Assembly: GCA_963675135.1 (NCBI GenBank)
Contig: OY776124.1
Coordinates: forward strand, 5,687,001-5,751,000
From: Galeopsis tetrahit
Taxonomy: Eukaryota > Streptophyta > Magnoliopsida > Lamiales > Lamiaceae
Direction of reading: 5' to 3'
Length of the DNA: 64,000 nt
Shown here: positions 32,441 through 44,880 of the stretch, piece after piece
Layout: the number at the start of each line of letters is the position of its first letter
Position numbering within the stretch: position 1 is the first letter of the stretch
Position numbers and translations under genes: made by a program
The notes under the pieces: model-generated
The model's database searches: none
Seen by the model: the letters and a program-made list of their open reading frames with translations, nothing else
What the model was told of the DNA's origin: nothing

Positions 32441-32449
32441 CTATTTATA
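32441..32449 (-). promoter_or_regulatory. Putative TATA box of the diverged LTR
   Basis: TATAAATAG on the minus strand, about 90 bp downstream of the dyad repeats. The arrangement is the same as in the solo LTR at 3893. Confidence 0.5.
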
Positions 32450-32534
32450 GCTTGGAAGAATGTTTGAGACGAAATTTGCACTTAAGCCCTTGAAATCCTT
32501 TAAAATTCTCGAATTTTCGCGCATCATCAAGTTG

Positions 32535-32648
32535 ACTCGGTCAATCGAGTGGTTTGACTCGGCCAACCGAGTGAGTTGGAAGTCTAGAAACTGACCTGGA
32601 AGCAGATTTGACTCGGTCAACCGAGTGGGTTGACTCGGCTGCCCGAGT
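32535..32648. repeat. Spaced CTCGG-N4-6-CCGAG inverted repeats in LTR U3
   Basis: Four dyads at 32535-32550, 32557-32572, 32611-32626 and 32633-32648 (for example ACTCGGTCAACCGAGT), in two pairs. They correspond in position to the perfect palindromes of the solo LTR but keep a 6-nt spacer between half-sites. Confidence 0.8.
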
Positions 32649-32780
32649 GGAATCTGTTACAGTTTCACACTTTCTTGTTTCGATCATATCTTGAGCTCCC
32701 AACCTCCGATTGACTTGATTCTTTTTTCCATTCCACTCATTTTTTCGAGAAGCATCCAATGGTGCTGTTATCTTCTTGAC

Positions 32781-33292
32781 TTAATGAATTCTCAAACACG
32801 TATTTTGCTTCCAAATAAGTTCAATTTACCTAAAAAAGTCAAGAAGCGGGTAAGTGATGGAGGTGTTGAAGGTCAAGTCAAGATTCAAACTTTCAGGAAC
32901 TCTCTATCTATGTTTTATTTTAATTTCTAAACAATTGTTGCTCCTTAAGAGCTATAAATTACAACTTTCTGCTCTTACTTTGTGCTATGTTATCTGGATG
33001 ATGTTTATCTATCTTATGCACTGGACAACAATTTTTGAGTCTTTTTACTTGTGCTATTTTTCTCTAAAACAAGGCTCTAGCTAAAAATTCAAATGATTCT
33101 TGCTTAGCCTAAGTTTTATAGAACTCAGAGAACTTAGCCCCTTTAGGTTAATAATCTGAATATATTCTGTAAAATTTTCTAAGTATAGAAAATACATGTT
33201 AGTAGTCATGTTTTTGTCAAATCTACTGAAAAAGAAATCCTTATGGATCTTTTGAAGTAAGTAGATTTTGGCATCATCAAAAAGGGGGAAAT
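32781..33292 (+). other. Copia 3' internal remnant with polypurine tract
   Basis: No conserved coding domain found. The stretch ends in CATCATCAAAAAGGGGGAAA (polypurine tract 33279-33291), typical of the 3' end of long copia elements, directly before the 3' LTR. Confidence 0.6.
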
Positions 33293-34677
33293 TGTTGGGA
33301 TATGGTTTATATTAATAAAAGAAAATTTGATTTTGATTAGATACCAAAACCCTAAGTAAAACCCCAAGTATGATGATTTGCCTAGTCTAAATTTTCAAGA
33401 TTAGAAAAGCTCATATATGTTAGGGAGCTTTAATTTTTAGATAGATTATTCTTGAATCTATGACAAATGACCTGAAAGCACAAAGAACATGAAGACAAGA
33501 AGCATTGAAGACAAGAAGCTGAAACAGTGACAAGGACCCATGAAGACAAATATGCTGAAAGACAAAAGTCAAGTATGATGAATTTGGATATTCATATACT
33601 TTGGACTTGGCACACTTATAGTAAAAAACGATGGATGACAAGGCATTTTACCCAGTACGAAGCCGTTAGCTGGAAGGACATAATTATTCCAAATTAGTCA
33701 ATATATTATTGTCACTCGTCACTGCGCATAACAAATTCTGAGAATGGAATGCAAAATTCAGAATGGACGTGAATGCATGTACTATTTGCATGCAGGCCCT
33801 TGAATAATTTGAAAGTTCAAATTTATGAATAAGTTTGCTATCTCCACCAACGGATAGTTTGCTTCATCTATAAATAGGCCATATCTTGAAACATTTCAAG
33901 AGGACGGGACACACAAGCCATACACATTCTAGCAACATTTTAGCATTCAAAAGTATTCAAAACACTCGAGAAATTAAAGCTTTTAAGCATATTCTTTTGT
34001 GAGTGTTATCTTTAGTCCCCACTAGGCAAGCTTATTGTTTCATTATCCTAAGCCTAAAAAGTGATATCCTAGCTTTTACATTCGTTCTTAAATTGTAAAG
34101 GATATCACACTTAGTTGGTACAAGAACAAAACCCTACTTTCACCTTGTGAGATAGATTGAGGGTATTGTTGAGTTCGTAGAAGTGTTGAGAGTATTGCAA
34201 CGAGAGAAGGTTGTAAGAAATCAAGAGAAGGGGAGAAGAAGTAGAGTGCACCTTGGCACTGTAAAAACAAGTTAATTCCAAGTGATTAAGGAATTATCCT
34301 ATTAAATTAGGAGAGTGGACGTAGGAGCAGTTTAGCCTCCGAACCACTATACGTCTTGTGTTCTTATTTACTGCATTTACCTTATTGGTTAAGTTTTTGT
34401 GTTGATACAATTGCTTATTGTTTATCTGGTAGCTTAGTATTTAAGTTCATATTATTTAAGGAGTATAATAGGGCCTATCATTATTCCGCATACAAGTTGT
34501 TTACTGTTAAGTTCTGTTAAGATATTTCATTTAGTATTTTCATAGGACTTGGCATACTGTACAACTTATCTGACTCTGATCATTTGTGTTGATTACTTGC
34601 AAAAAGTTTTTGAAAAACACATACACGTGTATTCCCCCCCCCCCCATACACGTGTCACACTCCTTTTGGGACCAACA
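33293..34677 (+). mobile_element. Copia 3' LTR (1,385 bp)
   Basis: Begins TGTTGGGATATGG right after a polypurine tract and ends TTGGGACCAACA. Has a TATA box at 33868 and a C-rich run near the 3' end, as in large copia (SIRE/Maximus-type) LTRs. The matching 5' LTR and pol are not in the window, so the element is truncated or was broken by the inverted LTR to its left. Confidence 0.75.
33868..33878 (+). promoter_or_regulatory. TATA box of the copia LTR
   Basis: CTATAAATAGG, about 575 bp into the LTR, would place the transcription start near 33900. Motif and position only. Confidence 0.55.
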
Positions 34678-34689
34678 CAATTCAACATA

Positions 34690-34850
34690 ACAAATCAACC
34701 GTTCATATCAGATTTAGGTTTCTGAGGGCCTCTGCCTCTGGAATATGGGAATTTTATGTTTGGGTGATCTCCCATCACTTCCAACACCTCAACAGGCTCC
34801 ATCCTTGAGGGTGTATATCTCTCAAATCTTCCTCTGGGTCTAATTGTGCT
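34690..34850 (-). pseudogene. Possible Ty3/gypsy gag fragment
   Basis: The minus strand translates to RGRFERYTPSRMEPVEVLEV and then GDHPNIKFP, resembling the (R)F..YTPL...ILE segment that precedes the zinc knuckle in some plant gypsy gag proteins. It is short, upstream frames contain stops, and no other gypsy domain is nearby. Confidence 0.4.
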
Positions 34851-34929
34851 CCACCAGATCCATTGGCATTCCTAGCATCCCCTGAGCTCTTAGGGGTCTT
34901 CGGACGGACTGGACCTCCTTAAAGAAGAG

Positions 34930-35190
34930 TCTCTCTTCTTGCACATGTAGGTTTCAAGGTTTTGATCTCAAGGACCTAAATAAGCTCAATTTTCACCCTC
35001 CATTTTCGAGCTTACCTAAAGATCCTCAAGACCCTAGATAAGCTCACTCTATAATCTGAAATATTTGAGTCTATTCAGAGATCCTCAAAAACCTAGCTAG
35101 ATAGGCTCAATCTCCACTTTCAATCTCCGAGCTTATCTAAAAATATTCAAGGACTTGAATAAACTCAATGTATAATTTGAAATCATATCT
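34930..35190. repeat. Degenerate ~60-bp tandem repeats
   Basis: Repeated words GATCCTCAAGACC, ATAAGCTCA and TCTCCGAGCTTATCTAAA recur about four times with many changes. Non-coding. Confidence 0.6.
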
Positions 35191-35198
35191 AAAATATT

Positions 35199-35986
35199 CA
35201 GGGACGGACGTACGTGTGTGGAAAGGAGGGCCATGACACCCCTCAAATGTATAATGCATTAGTATCTTTTTATTATTATTTTATTTATTGGCCCCCTCAA
35301 ATTAATAAAACTAATTAAACTAGGCCCAATCCATTCATCTTCTAAATTTCTAATTGCTAAATTTATTTTCTTCCGAATCTAATGACACATACGCGCACTC
35401 ACCATATCTGTACGTAATTTTAATTTATATATTATTTATTTTATTTTGTTATTTGTTAATTTATTATTTGATTATTCTTTAAATACTTAATTTGTAATTG
35501 ACATTTAATTTCAAATTAATTCTTTAATTATTAACTGATGTATTTATAAAATTTATTTTCTAAATAAAAAATAAACAAAAATTATATAACTAATTGTTAG
35601 CTAAGATTTTGAATTTAAAGTTTAACGTAGTATTTAAATTAATTAATTAGTATTTAATTCTTTCCTATATAAAAAAAGTCACAGATAATATATTTTTTAT
35701 TTGAAAAGAAAAAATAAAAATACTCAAGTATTTCAGTCAAATCCATCTATAAATAATGTTCGATGAAAGTCATTCCCTAAAATATTTTAGAGTTTAAATC
35801 AATGAGATATTTAATATTCAATTATTAGAACGTGGTTTGAAATTACGATCACCAATATGAAAGTATCTCATTCATTTATAGATGATTTTTGTGACATGAA
35901 AGAAAGACGTTCTAAATTTTAAATTTAATTCTATATTTTGAAAATCTTATTATACCCCTCAATTATCCATTCTGGGTCCGCCCCTG
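35199..35986. mobile_element. Non-autonomous hAT element (788 bp)
   Basis: Ends CAGGGACGGACG and, complement of the right end, CAGGGGCGGACC, flanked by a perfect 8-bp duplication AAAATATT (35191-35198 and 35987-35994). Both features define hAT elements. The interior is AT-rich with no transposase. It separates the repeat zone on its left from AAA+ copy 3 on its right. Confidence 0.88.
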
Positions 35987-36023
35987 AAAATATTGAAACA
36001 TGTCAATCATACACAATTGAAAG

Positions 36024-36360
36024 ATTGAGCAATAATTCCATGCATGGACAATGGAGATATTGATTATAATGGTTGGATGTCCTGGAGAAATGGAGTACTT
36101 AATATCAAAGTATGTCGAACTGCTTAATCGGGTTTCCCACACTTTCAATTTTGGACATAACTACAGTGTTGAACAACTTGCCAAGATTCTTGAGTTGAAG
36201 GTGTGTAATAATATCCCTTTCCATGAATTCAAATTGCACTCTTCCTGCACTATAGATGCTCTTGCTAAATTCATTAGGGGAGAATGGACACATAGTAGAT
36301 GAGATATGCTGATAAAAGCTAAACAGAATTTGGATTCCAGGATTTACGTTGAATACAACA
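36024..36360 (+). pseudogene. AAA+ pseudogene, copy 3 (exon 3 fragment)
   Basis: Matches exon 3 of the AAA+ gene from CMDNGD to the SRIDVE region (MVGCPGEMEYLISKYVELLN, then FKLHSSCTIDALAK). Everything 5' of this is missing. A deletion after the AKFIRG segment shifts the frame and it ends before the normal C-terminus. It faces the intact C2 gene convergently, mirroring the 23.6-28.3 kb arrangement. Confidence 0.85.
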
Positions 36361-36378
36361 GCAGCAGTCTTTTTTTAA

Positions 36379-36465
36379 TACTCCATCCGTCTGTAAAAGT
36401 TTGCTCAAGACATATTTTTATTCCAGAGCAAAGTTTTTCTGGACATTATTATACTAATGGAAAGA
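36379..36465. mobile_element. Stowaway-like MITE fragment
   Basis: Begins TACTCCATCCGTCTGTAAAA right after the AAA+ fragment. Only the left end is recognisable; the right TIR is absent or degenerate. Confidence 0.4.
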
Positions 36466-36779
36466 TTAGTTTTTTGGTTACCAATATCCCAAACTAATAT
36501 TATTTCATTTTCTTAATATGTCTATTACCTTATGAGAGTTAGTGTGTGAGTTATTTGTTCTATTAAAAGTTGTGAGCTGTTTGTTGCTGCTTGCACATGA
36601 TTACTGAAAATGTTTGATGTTGATAATGCTAGCTCAATAAAGAAAATATTAAAAATATTAAAAGATTTTACATTCACTAACAGAGTAGGAGTATTAAATA
36701 AATGAATTCTACAATTATTAATAAAAAATAATTAACTTAGAAGCAAGAAATGTAGAGTAGATCCAACAACTAGCTTGTG

Positions 36780-38941
36780 CTAGTTTTCTTTCGTCCATCC
36801 ATCATCATATTCATGTGCTTGCTGGTCCATTTTCCCCTGTATAGCAGAAAACATACAAGTATATTAGTATTTTCTAAAATATAAATAATCGTGATTTTTT
36901 GGCAAAAAAGTGTTCTCTAGTTGAGAAAACTTACGTTTACAACAGTAAAAGTGATTCCGACTTGAATTTCACCCTGGTAAGTTTTGTTGCTTGAAACAAC
37001 CCTATACTTTTGCAAAGGAATTTCAGCCTTGCCATCCTTATTTTCTATTCCTAGTTCAAATAGCTCCTTCAAATACACCCTGCAATTTTTTAATTTTAAA
37101 ATCAATACATTGTAATCTAGAAAAGACAACTATATATATATATAGTGTAATGATATGAAATTCGATAATTAACCAGTTTTGTATAGAACGTACCCATCAC
37201 ATGTATAAATGTAACACATACAAGTAAGTATTGTTAATTGAATTACTTACGTGGCTTGGCCTAAATAATCGTCATTGGTGAAGGAATCGTGGTCCATTAT
37301 TTTGAGTAGTAGCTTGTGTTGAGGCTCCTTCTCTACTCCGGAGGAAACAGGATATTCCACATTGAATTTGAATTTCTCGTTCCAAACAGGCCTTCTTACA
37401 CCTTGTCCTGAATATCATTCACTTAAATTATTAATTTTACATATTTGATAATTCTTCCTAAACCAACCAACAAATATAAATACATTTTTAAAAGTTTTAA
37501 ATGAATTGAATCAATTTTAATTTAAAAAATGATACAGGGTAAGTGATTAAATATAAGAATTATAACATGATGCATGTGTAGTATAATATTTTTTGAGAAC
37601 ACACGATTAAACATTAGTATTATGTTAAAGAATTAATGCAGAACGTGATTTTATAAGCAAACTGTAATATGAGTATCAGAGTATATTACTAGCATCAAGA
37701 ATAGATTTTGAATATTTACATCATTTTGTAACGAGAATATAAACATGTGACTATATGAGGTATTTTTAAATTTAGTCCCTCCAATTTTTTTACTAAATGA
37801 TGTTTTAATGTTTTTCTCGTGTACACAATTAAATGATGTTTTAAAGTTTTTTACATTGTCAGTTTCAATTATGGCCTCTTTTTTATTTTAGAAAAAAAAA
37901 ATATCTTGTTTAAAAAAGAAATGAACATTTTTTTTTGATAAAATTGTAATTTTATACACATTAAGGTAAAGTGAAACTTATGAAAATGGGTTGAAAAAAA
38001 ATCCCTAGAATATTAAGCCTGCAGTGATGATGATTTATTCAAGAATTACTAAAGAGCAGGGAGTATTTTGCAAATTGGGAGAGGATGTAAAAATAAAATT
38101 TTACCGTGGAGACAAAAACAGCACTGCAGTCGAGATTTCAACGCTTTCTTACGACCAGTCGTGCTCTTTTGTTCTTGGTTTTTGTATTCAATCAAAATGT
38201 ATGGATCTACCTTACCTGCACCATTTTCAACAATTAATTAAGTACTATAATTAATTGTTTTTAAAATACAATAATGGAGCAACGGACACATAGAATTACT
38301 ATTCCTTCCATTTCACAATTGTTTACACATTTATTTTATTGTGAAATTGTTTACACATTTATTTTATTTATTCATTCGCACTTTAAAAAAGAAATTCCTC
38401 CATAAATTCCACTCTCACAAAATTCATATATTTACACAAAATATCATTATTTTTACACTTATTTCAACCACACTTTTTAATTTATTTATACTATAACTTT
38501 ACAAAATTACACTTCAACACTCCATCATTACACATTTTTTTTTAATAAATGTGTACAAACACTTCATGGATGGAGGGATTATTAACAGTTTCATGAACAA
38601 GAAGCCTTTTTTTTTTTACTTGACCTCAAACTCAATTAATTGCGTAGCTAAAAAAAAAGCATGTTTAGCTTGTTTGTAGCATAGTTTCCGAGATTAATGA
38701 GAACGAAGACGATTTATTCAAGAAAACGATAAACAAAATAAAAATCACCGTGGTCTAATTTGTTTTATTTCACCTTTTTTTTGTTGCTCAACTCCTAATT
38801 TCTCTCTGAATTCTCACAAGAATTGTAGAGGAATTATACAACAAAAAAAAAAGCAGTCACTTGGGGCTTGAGAAGCTAGATAATATTTAATTAGGTGAAT
38901 ATTCACATTAATACGTAATTGAGCAGCTAACTTTAGTCACA

Positions 38942-38982
<41 letters not shown>

Positions 38983-39068
38983 GTAAAGGTACATAACATA
39001 CCGAAGAATTCAGTGTTTTTGAGATCTCGAGCGCGAGCCACCGTCACCTCCATTACTCCCCTCGCCAT
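36780..39068 (-). CDS. C2-domain protein, elicitor-responsive/phloem-protein-like (five exons, 162 aa)
   Basis: Exons 39068-39002, 38215-38153, 37407-37251, 37079-36935 and 36836-36780 join in frame with GT-AG introns and a TAG stop. The protein starts MARGVMEVTVARARDLKNTE, continues DPYILIEYKNQEQKST and VWNEKFKFNVEYP, then MDHDSFTNDDYLGQA, LKELFELGIENKD and NKTYQGEIQVGITF. It is one C2 domain with a short acidic tail (EYDDGW). Small C2 proteins of this type bind phospholipid in a Ca2+-dependent way at membranes or in phloem; the DHDSFTNDD loop fits Ca2+ binding. The length is normal for the family. No damaging change was seen, so this is the best candidate for an expressed gene here. Confidence 0.85.
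38299..38579. mobile_element. Stowaway-like MITE between C2 exons 1 and 2
   Basis: TA flanks (38297-38298 and 38580-38581). Left end CTATTCCTTCCATTTCACAA; complement of the right end ATCCCTCCATCCATGAAGTG. Both continue into GTTTACACATTTATT / GTACACATTTATT. 281 bp, within intron 1 of the C2 gene just upstream of exon 2. Confidence 0.75.
38942..38976. repeat. (TA)n microsatellite in C2 intron 1
   Basis: About 17 uninterrupted TA dinucleotides close to the exon 1 donor; likely length-polymorphic. Confidence 0.95.
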
Positions 39069-39157
39069 CTCTTTGTCGGAATTCGGGAATTAATTTGACA
39101 GAAGTGTGAAGTAGTTTACGTTTCAATTGGGGGAGTTATGAATATGCGAGTGTTATG

Positions 39158-39166
39158 ATTTATATA
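39158..39166 (-). promoter_or_regulatory. Putative TATA box of the C2 gene
   Basis: TATATAAAT on the minus strand, about 90 bp upstream of the ATG, a normal plant spacing. Motif only. Confidence 0.5.
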
Positions 39167-39304
39167 GACAAACAAAATATAGAGAGAGACTTTTTTTTTT
39201 TTTTTTTGACTCAAATAGGTATCACGACTTGATTTCTTAGTTTTATTTAGTGTTTCGTATATCCTATTGTATTAAATTTTTAACAACAGATAGGACGTTG
39301 ATTA

Positions 39305-39575
39305 ATCCCTCCGTCCCAAGATTTTTTACACACTTTGACCGTCACGAAAATTAAGAAAATAGAATAAAGTGATGTGTAAAGTAAAATAAAGGAGGGGTAT
39401 TATTGGTAATTCATTGATTAAAGTGGAGTGATTTGACTAAAGAAAAGGAAAAGTAAAATAAAAGAGGGGTATTATTGGTAAAAAATTATGTAAGCTGTTT
39501 CCTTTTTTGGAGTGTGTAAAAAATGTTGAGACGCCCATTAAAGAAAGTGTGTAAAAAATCTTGGGACGGAGGAAG
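39305..39575. mobile_element. Stowaway-like MITE upstream of the C2 gene
   Basis: TA flanks (39303-39304 and 39576-39577). Left end ATCCCTCCGTCCCAAGATTT; complement of the right end CTTCCTCCGTCCCAAGATTT. 271 bp. It lies about 240 bp upstream of the C2 start codon, so it could influence the promoter. Confidence 0.88.
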
Positions 39576-39749
39576 TATTTTTTAATATGACACATTGTGA
39601 AATAAAATGTAAAACATTAAAATTAGATAATGTGAAGTATAGATAGAGATAGAAAATTGTATTTTTTTCGTCCGTCTATATGTTTTTCGTTACTTTTGAA
39701 TACAAAGATTAAGAAAAGTGATTAACTTGAGAAAGAGAACATTTTCATA

Positions 39750-39802
39750 GACAAAGTGGGATAGCTCAAGTGGTTAGAGCACCACTACCTAGGCCTTAGG
39801 TC
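39750..39802 (+). mobile_element. tRNA-derived SINE fragment (5' part)
   Basis: GACAAAGTGGGATAGCTCAA followed by GTGGTTAGAGCACC matches the 5' end of the complete SINE at 58583-58698, including the A box. It breaks off before the B box, so it is not a tRNA gene. Confidence 0.75.
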
Positions 39803-40699
39803 GAGAAAAAGTATATAAAATAAAGTGTAAGAATAAAAAAATATAAAATACTCGTATGCAGATATACCAAAATAGTAAAATGGGAAGCTTATATCATATT
39901 TTGGTAAGTAATTTTTCTTAATCTCTGTGCCAAAAAGTATAAAACGAAATTGACTTGTATTTGGTGGAAGAAGTTAATTGGTAAATGACACAATCATATA
40001 CTCCATATAACAATAACACGTTAGGTTTAATAATTCTAACACGTTATATTTAGAGAGAGATCGAGTAAGAATTTAGAGAGAAAGTAATTTATATTTCCCC
40101 CTTTTGTTATAGACTGAATTTATATTTTTCCTTTGATTTATGTATTCTTTTTTTTTTTACTCAAATCAAAATGCAACATGAGGCATCTGTGTATTAGTAA
40201 CTTTGGTACATCAAATTAAATTAACATGTGTATACAATAAATTTTAATCATGGCACATATATTAAATGTAATTAAATTAACATGCATGTTATATTTTTTA
40301 AGTAATAAACTACAAAATAAAAAGAAAATTACTTGGGACCTAACCTGTTTGTACGCACCCTGCACCCACCATACAAAGAGTTTTGTATTAGAAAATTAAT
40401 ATAAATGAATTAATTTTACACATCTCTACGAGTTTAAACTTTTAGATAAAATATATATTTTTTTTATTCATTTAATTTGTTGGGGTTTTCTTAGGATAGT
40501 TCGGATGTCAAATTGCATCGCTCTATGTCGCCCTAACCTGATACCTGTCGCATTTTTTTAATATTTTAAAATAATTATTTAAATTTTATTTTATTATTTA
40601 CTATTTTATCCTTTATTAAAATTAATAATAATATTATTTAAATTAAACAATACAGAACGTAAAATTAGATTTTTTTAATAGAATTTCAAAAAAAAAATA
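39803..40699. other. AT-rich intergenic sequence
   Basis: No gene or clear repeat. A 33-bp near repeat (ACAGAACGTAAAATTAGATT) occurs twice at about 40650 and 40702. Confidence 0.5.
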
Positions 40700-41720
40700 C
40701 AGAACGTAAAATTAGATTTTTTTAACAGAATTAAAATATTATTTTATTTATATTTTATCTACACCTGCTCGTTTAATTAGTTCACTCTCAAATTATTTTT
40801 TTACTACGATGTACTCGCTCATTTTATGAGTTCACCCCAAATCATTTTTTAACCATGGTTATCTGCAATCGCTCATTTTATAAGTTCACCCCAAAATTAT
40901 TTTTTACCACAATTATATGTACCTACTCATTTTATAAGTTCACTCTAGAAGGATTTTTTTTTAAATAATTACATTTTAACGAATATATTATCCTTTTATT
41001 AATTTACACACAATATAATAAAATCAACCCTAATTTGTAGGGTGATACTCGGGTACATGCAAGATACTGGTACACACCAATTTTAATTTTTTATTTATAT
41101 TTTATCTACACCCACTCATTTAATGAGTTCACCCAAAAATCATTTTTTTACTACGGTTATCTGCACCCATTCATTTTATGAGTTCACCCCCCAAATCATT
41201 TTTTTATCACGGTTATGCACACCCGCTCATTTTATGAGTTCACCCCAAAATATTTTTAAAAAAGTAATTACATTTAAAAGACTATATTATCCTTTTATTA
41301 ATTTACACAAAATATAATAAAACCAACCTTAATTTGTATATTTACAATCTATAGTCGAGTCATTATCGAGTTACCGTCGATTAACCATCAAGTCACCCAT
41401 ATTTTTAGAAAAAAAATCGTAAAACATAATTTAAAAAAAAAAACTATCGAAATTAGGCACAAATCTTGATTTTTTTTTTTTTTAAGTTTTCTTCCCCTTC
41501 TTCTTTTTCTCCCATTTTCAGTTTTTATTCTAAAATTTTAATTTCTTCGTTTTTTTTCCTTTTACTTTTTATTTTTCATTTTTTCATGTGTATTTTTTTT
41601 AATTTTAATATAAAATAATATTATAGGTATGATTTTATTATAGTCAGTAATACAATAAGCAATAACGAGTAATATCATAAATAGTAATCAGTAATACCAT
41701 TAACCGTAATTAGTACGAAT
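40700..41720. mobile_element. MULE-like element II (arms without core)
   Basis: Two left arms in tandem (about 40700-41040 and 41085-41640), each with ~60-bp TGAGTTCACCC repeats and the ATATTATCCTTTTATTAATTTACAC block. The second arm runs through ATAGGTATGATTTTATTATAGTC straight into TATTAC-type repeats read in inverse orientation. The GC-rich core found in elements I and III is therefore absent. Deletion derivative. Confidence 0.55.
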
Positions 41721-42617
41721 AAACACTTATCTTATTCAAAGTGAGATGGTCTCATGGTGACACTGTTCATAAATTAGTAGAAATAAACACTTATTTTTTT
41801 CAAAGTGTTAAAACGTTATTCTCAAACTATGTTTTGGAAAGCAGAATTTTGGTGAAATCAGAATAAAAAAACTTTAGGAAATGTGAATGGAACTATAGGA
41901 AAACGTCATGCTTAGACCATCGATTAGTTATCAAAAATATGTGTCCATATAATGTTGTTTACGAACATTTACCTAAAGTCCGATTTGTATAATGTAACTA
42001 GATTGATTGTTACCAGACTTAAAAATTACATTATTGAGGACACATTTTTATTTTGGAAGGAATGTTGATAGTAAAGTTTTTATTCTGAGAATAATATTGA
42101 GTGTTTCAATGACACGACTCCCATAAAGTTTTGAATAAGATAATTTCTTATTCTATTGTCTTTTGCAATGACGATAAATAAAAGTTAAAGGTCAGTCTCT
42201 TTTCATAGTAGGTGTGTAGTTGCAACCTCTAGAGTTAAGATTGGATTAAACAATATTTACCTAGATTCAAATGAATAACAAATTTACAAATTTATACTAT
42301 GGACTAGATGTTTCAAATATTTTTTTAATTGACAAATTAAAATTAAAATATATTATAAATTTATTTAAATTTCTTACGGGCGTTGCCTATTGTGACATTG
42401 TCCCTCCTTTACGTCAAAGAAAGAAGAAATTGTGATCGAGAGCAAATCGAGTAAGTGGAGACTTTTTGGGCCAACAATGTTAGCACATTTAATTAAAAGT
42501 GGAGAATGTTTTAAGCTAGCATTTAATTAAAAGTAGGCAGCCAGATTGTTTTATCAAAGAAAAGAATCAAATTAACTAGCCCATTTCTTGAATTGTGCGT
42601 GAGCAATTAAGGCCACG
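41721..42617. other. Intergenic sequence, nothing recognised
   Basis: No ORF of interest. The words AACACTTAT and TTCAAAGTG recur at 41740-41810. Confidence 0.5.
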
Positions 42618-42920
42618 GATAAATGCCCCCCTTATATTATGACTTCACCCCTTAGATGTCTTCACATCGTATAGTTGAGTTCACCCACCAGTTTCTTTCC
42701 AAAATTACCCTTTCTTGCTAACATAAGTCCTAACCCTAATTTATTCAATCATTTCTCATTTTCAACTGCCTCCAACTCTCCTTCTCCTCTTTTCATCTTT
42801 ATTTTGCCGTCGACCAGCGTCTCCACCCGTCCGTCGCTCGCCGTCTCCCTCTCTCCGCGCATGGCCCATGGCCTGACCCGAAAACCTTTTAAAGGTCTTT
42901 TTAAGTGTATTTCAAAATAA
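42618..42920 (+). other. Short GC-rich ORF-like segment
   Basis: An 81-codon open frame (42675-42920; Ser/Pro-rich, LPSTSVSTRPSLAVSLSPRM) preceded by CACCCC-rich sequence including GAGTTCACCCACC. It resembles a first exon or 5' UTR fragment captured by a transposon. No family recognised. Confidence 0.25.
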
Positions 42921-44309
42921 AATAAAATACAACAATTGAACCAGTACCACCAAATCATAAAAAACAATAACAAATGTTAAAAAAAAAAAAAACAGAATGT
43001 TCTTTCAACAATTACAACTAAAAAATACATCAATTTTTCAAGATAATCTCATCTTCATGTTGAAACATGCTAAAATTTTATAATGAATGAACAAAAAATT
43101 CCTCAAAATTATTCCACACAATTGATATTTTTTCTTTTTAATGACAAAATCATTGTCATTTTTATCTTAGGTATTATTAGATGAAGTTGTTTCATCATTC
43201 TCATGTTGAGAAGACATAATTGCAAAATATACATTAAAAATAAAATTTATTTGAGAAGACATAACTGCAAAATATACATTAAAAATAAAATTAATAAATG
43301 TCAGAATATTACTAAATTCATAAGTAAAATCTATAAATTTCAAATAAATCTCATAAATAAATAATCATATAGAAATCATACAAATTTTGAGAATAGTGCG
43401 TTAACACGGATAAATAATTTTTTTTTTTTAAAAATCAATCAAAGGAAAATTAATGAAATTATATTGAAAATTTGATTGTCCAGAAAAAACTGAGTATTAA
43501 AGAAAAACAGAAAAAAAAAATCAAAAGTTCAATTAGAAATCAAGAATGCATCACATATCACATAATATTAACCTGATCGAGCAGCGAGCAAAACAAACAT
43601 TAAAAATAAAATTAATAAATGTCAAAATCTTACTAAATTCATAAGTAAAATCCATAAATTTCAAATAAATCTCAAAAAATCAAAAGTTCAATTAGAAATC
43701 AGCTCAATATCACATATCATAACAAGTTACCCAACTCCATATACACAGATGGATAAAAAATTAGGCGTACTAATAATACTCATGATTTGACTAAGAATGA
43801 ACAAAAAATTAAAAATATAAATCACATAATATTAACCCAGCGGATGTGCAAAAAGTCTGTACAGAGTTTTTTTTTTTTATCGGAATAGAATTTTGTAGGT
43901 TTTCTCTTGATTTTAAAAGTGGTGCACAAAACACACAAATGTATCTCATATATTATATTTTTCTACTGGGTTCTGTAAGAAGCTCTGTTTCTGAAGAAAA
44001 AATTCACCTATATAAAGGCATAACACAAACTGTCCCCAATTTTGTGATCTCAGATAATTTCCGGACAGTGCAAGTCAATTAGGCAATGAGAAATTTTGTG
44101 ATTTCAGATAATTTCCGGACAGTGCAAGTCAATTAGGCAATGAGAAATGGTTGAACAAAATCAACACAATATAAATGAAAAGATAAAATTAAACAACCTG
44201 AGCATTAGTGGACTCTGCAGGTTCTAACCACTTGTACACCTCCAAAACTATGATTGGACAGTTAAAAATAAATGTAAAAGGTAGTAGAAAATTTTAATGT
44301 CAAATTAAT
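42921..44309. repeat. AT-rich intergenic DNA with short duplications
   Basis: No gene. Visible duplications: a ~50-bp tandem pair (GAGAAGACATAA, 43208-43300), a second occurrence of the AATAAATGTCA block at 43613, and a 55-bp tandem pair around TTTCCGGACAGTGCAAGTCA (44038-44150). Confidence 0.6.
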
Positions 44310-44880
44310 ATCTTGAATACTGAATTCGAAACAAAAATTTGTATAAAAAATTCAACTAAATTAATAATTTAACCTAAAATTCAATTCATTCAAATATATA
44401 TCTTAAACCCTATATTTACCAAAAATAATTTTATTCATATCTGAAACTCTTCTTCAATGGAATTTTCGAATAAAAGAAGAAAACAAGAGAATCGTATGTG
44501 CCGCTTAAGTACTAAATTCGAAACAGAAATTTATATAAAAAATTCAACTAAATTAATAATTTAACCTAGAATTCAATTCATTCAAATATCTATCTTAAAC
44601 CCTATATTTACCAAAACTAATTTGAGTAGAAAATATAGAATTGTTCATACCTGGAACTCTTCTTCAATGAAATTTTCGAATACCTAGATTTACCAAAACT
44701 AATTTGAGTATAAAATATAGAATTGTTCATACCTGGAGCTCTTCTTCAATGGAATTTTTGAATAAAAGAAGAAAATAAGAGAACCGTATGTGCCGCCTAA
44801 ATATTGAATTCTAAATAGAAATTTGTATAAAAATTCAACTAAATTAATAATTTAACATAGAATTCAATTCATTCAAATAA
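44310..44880. repeat. Imperfect tandem repeat, ~190-300 bp unit, about three copies
   Basis: The unit contains GAATTCGAAACA, TTCAACTAAATTAATAATTT, AACCCTATATTTACCAAAA, CTCTTCTTCAATGGAATTTT and GTATGTGCCGC. It recurs beginning near 44317, 44508 and 44797 with internal partial copies. Non-coding. Confidence 0.7.

Larger units (their letters stand above)
31330..32780 (-). mobile_element. Diverged LTR related to the solo LTR at 3039-4882
   Basis: On the minus strand this shares ordered blocks with the solo LTR: an upstream block with GAGTGGAAT, AGAATC(G/A)AGTCAATCGG and GAAACAAG; a palindrome region; a TATA box; and a downstream block with CGTGG(T/G)TCGA near the end. Termini and TSD were not found, so the ends are approximate and it may be truncated. 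No coding sequence. It is much more diverged than a recent sister copy would be. Confidence 0.6.
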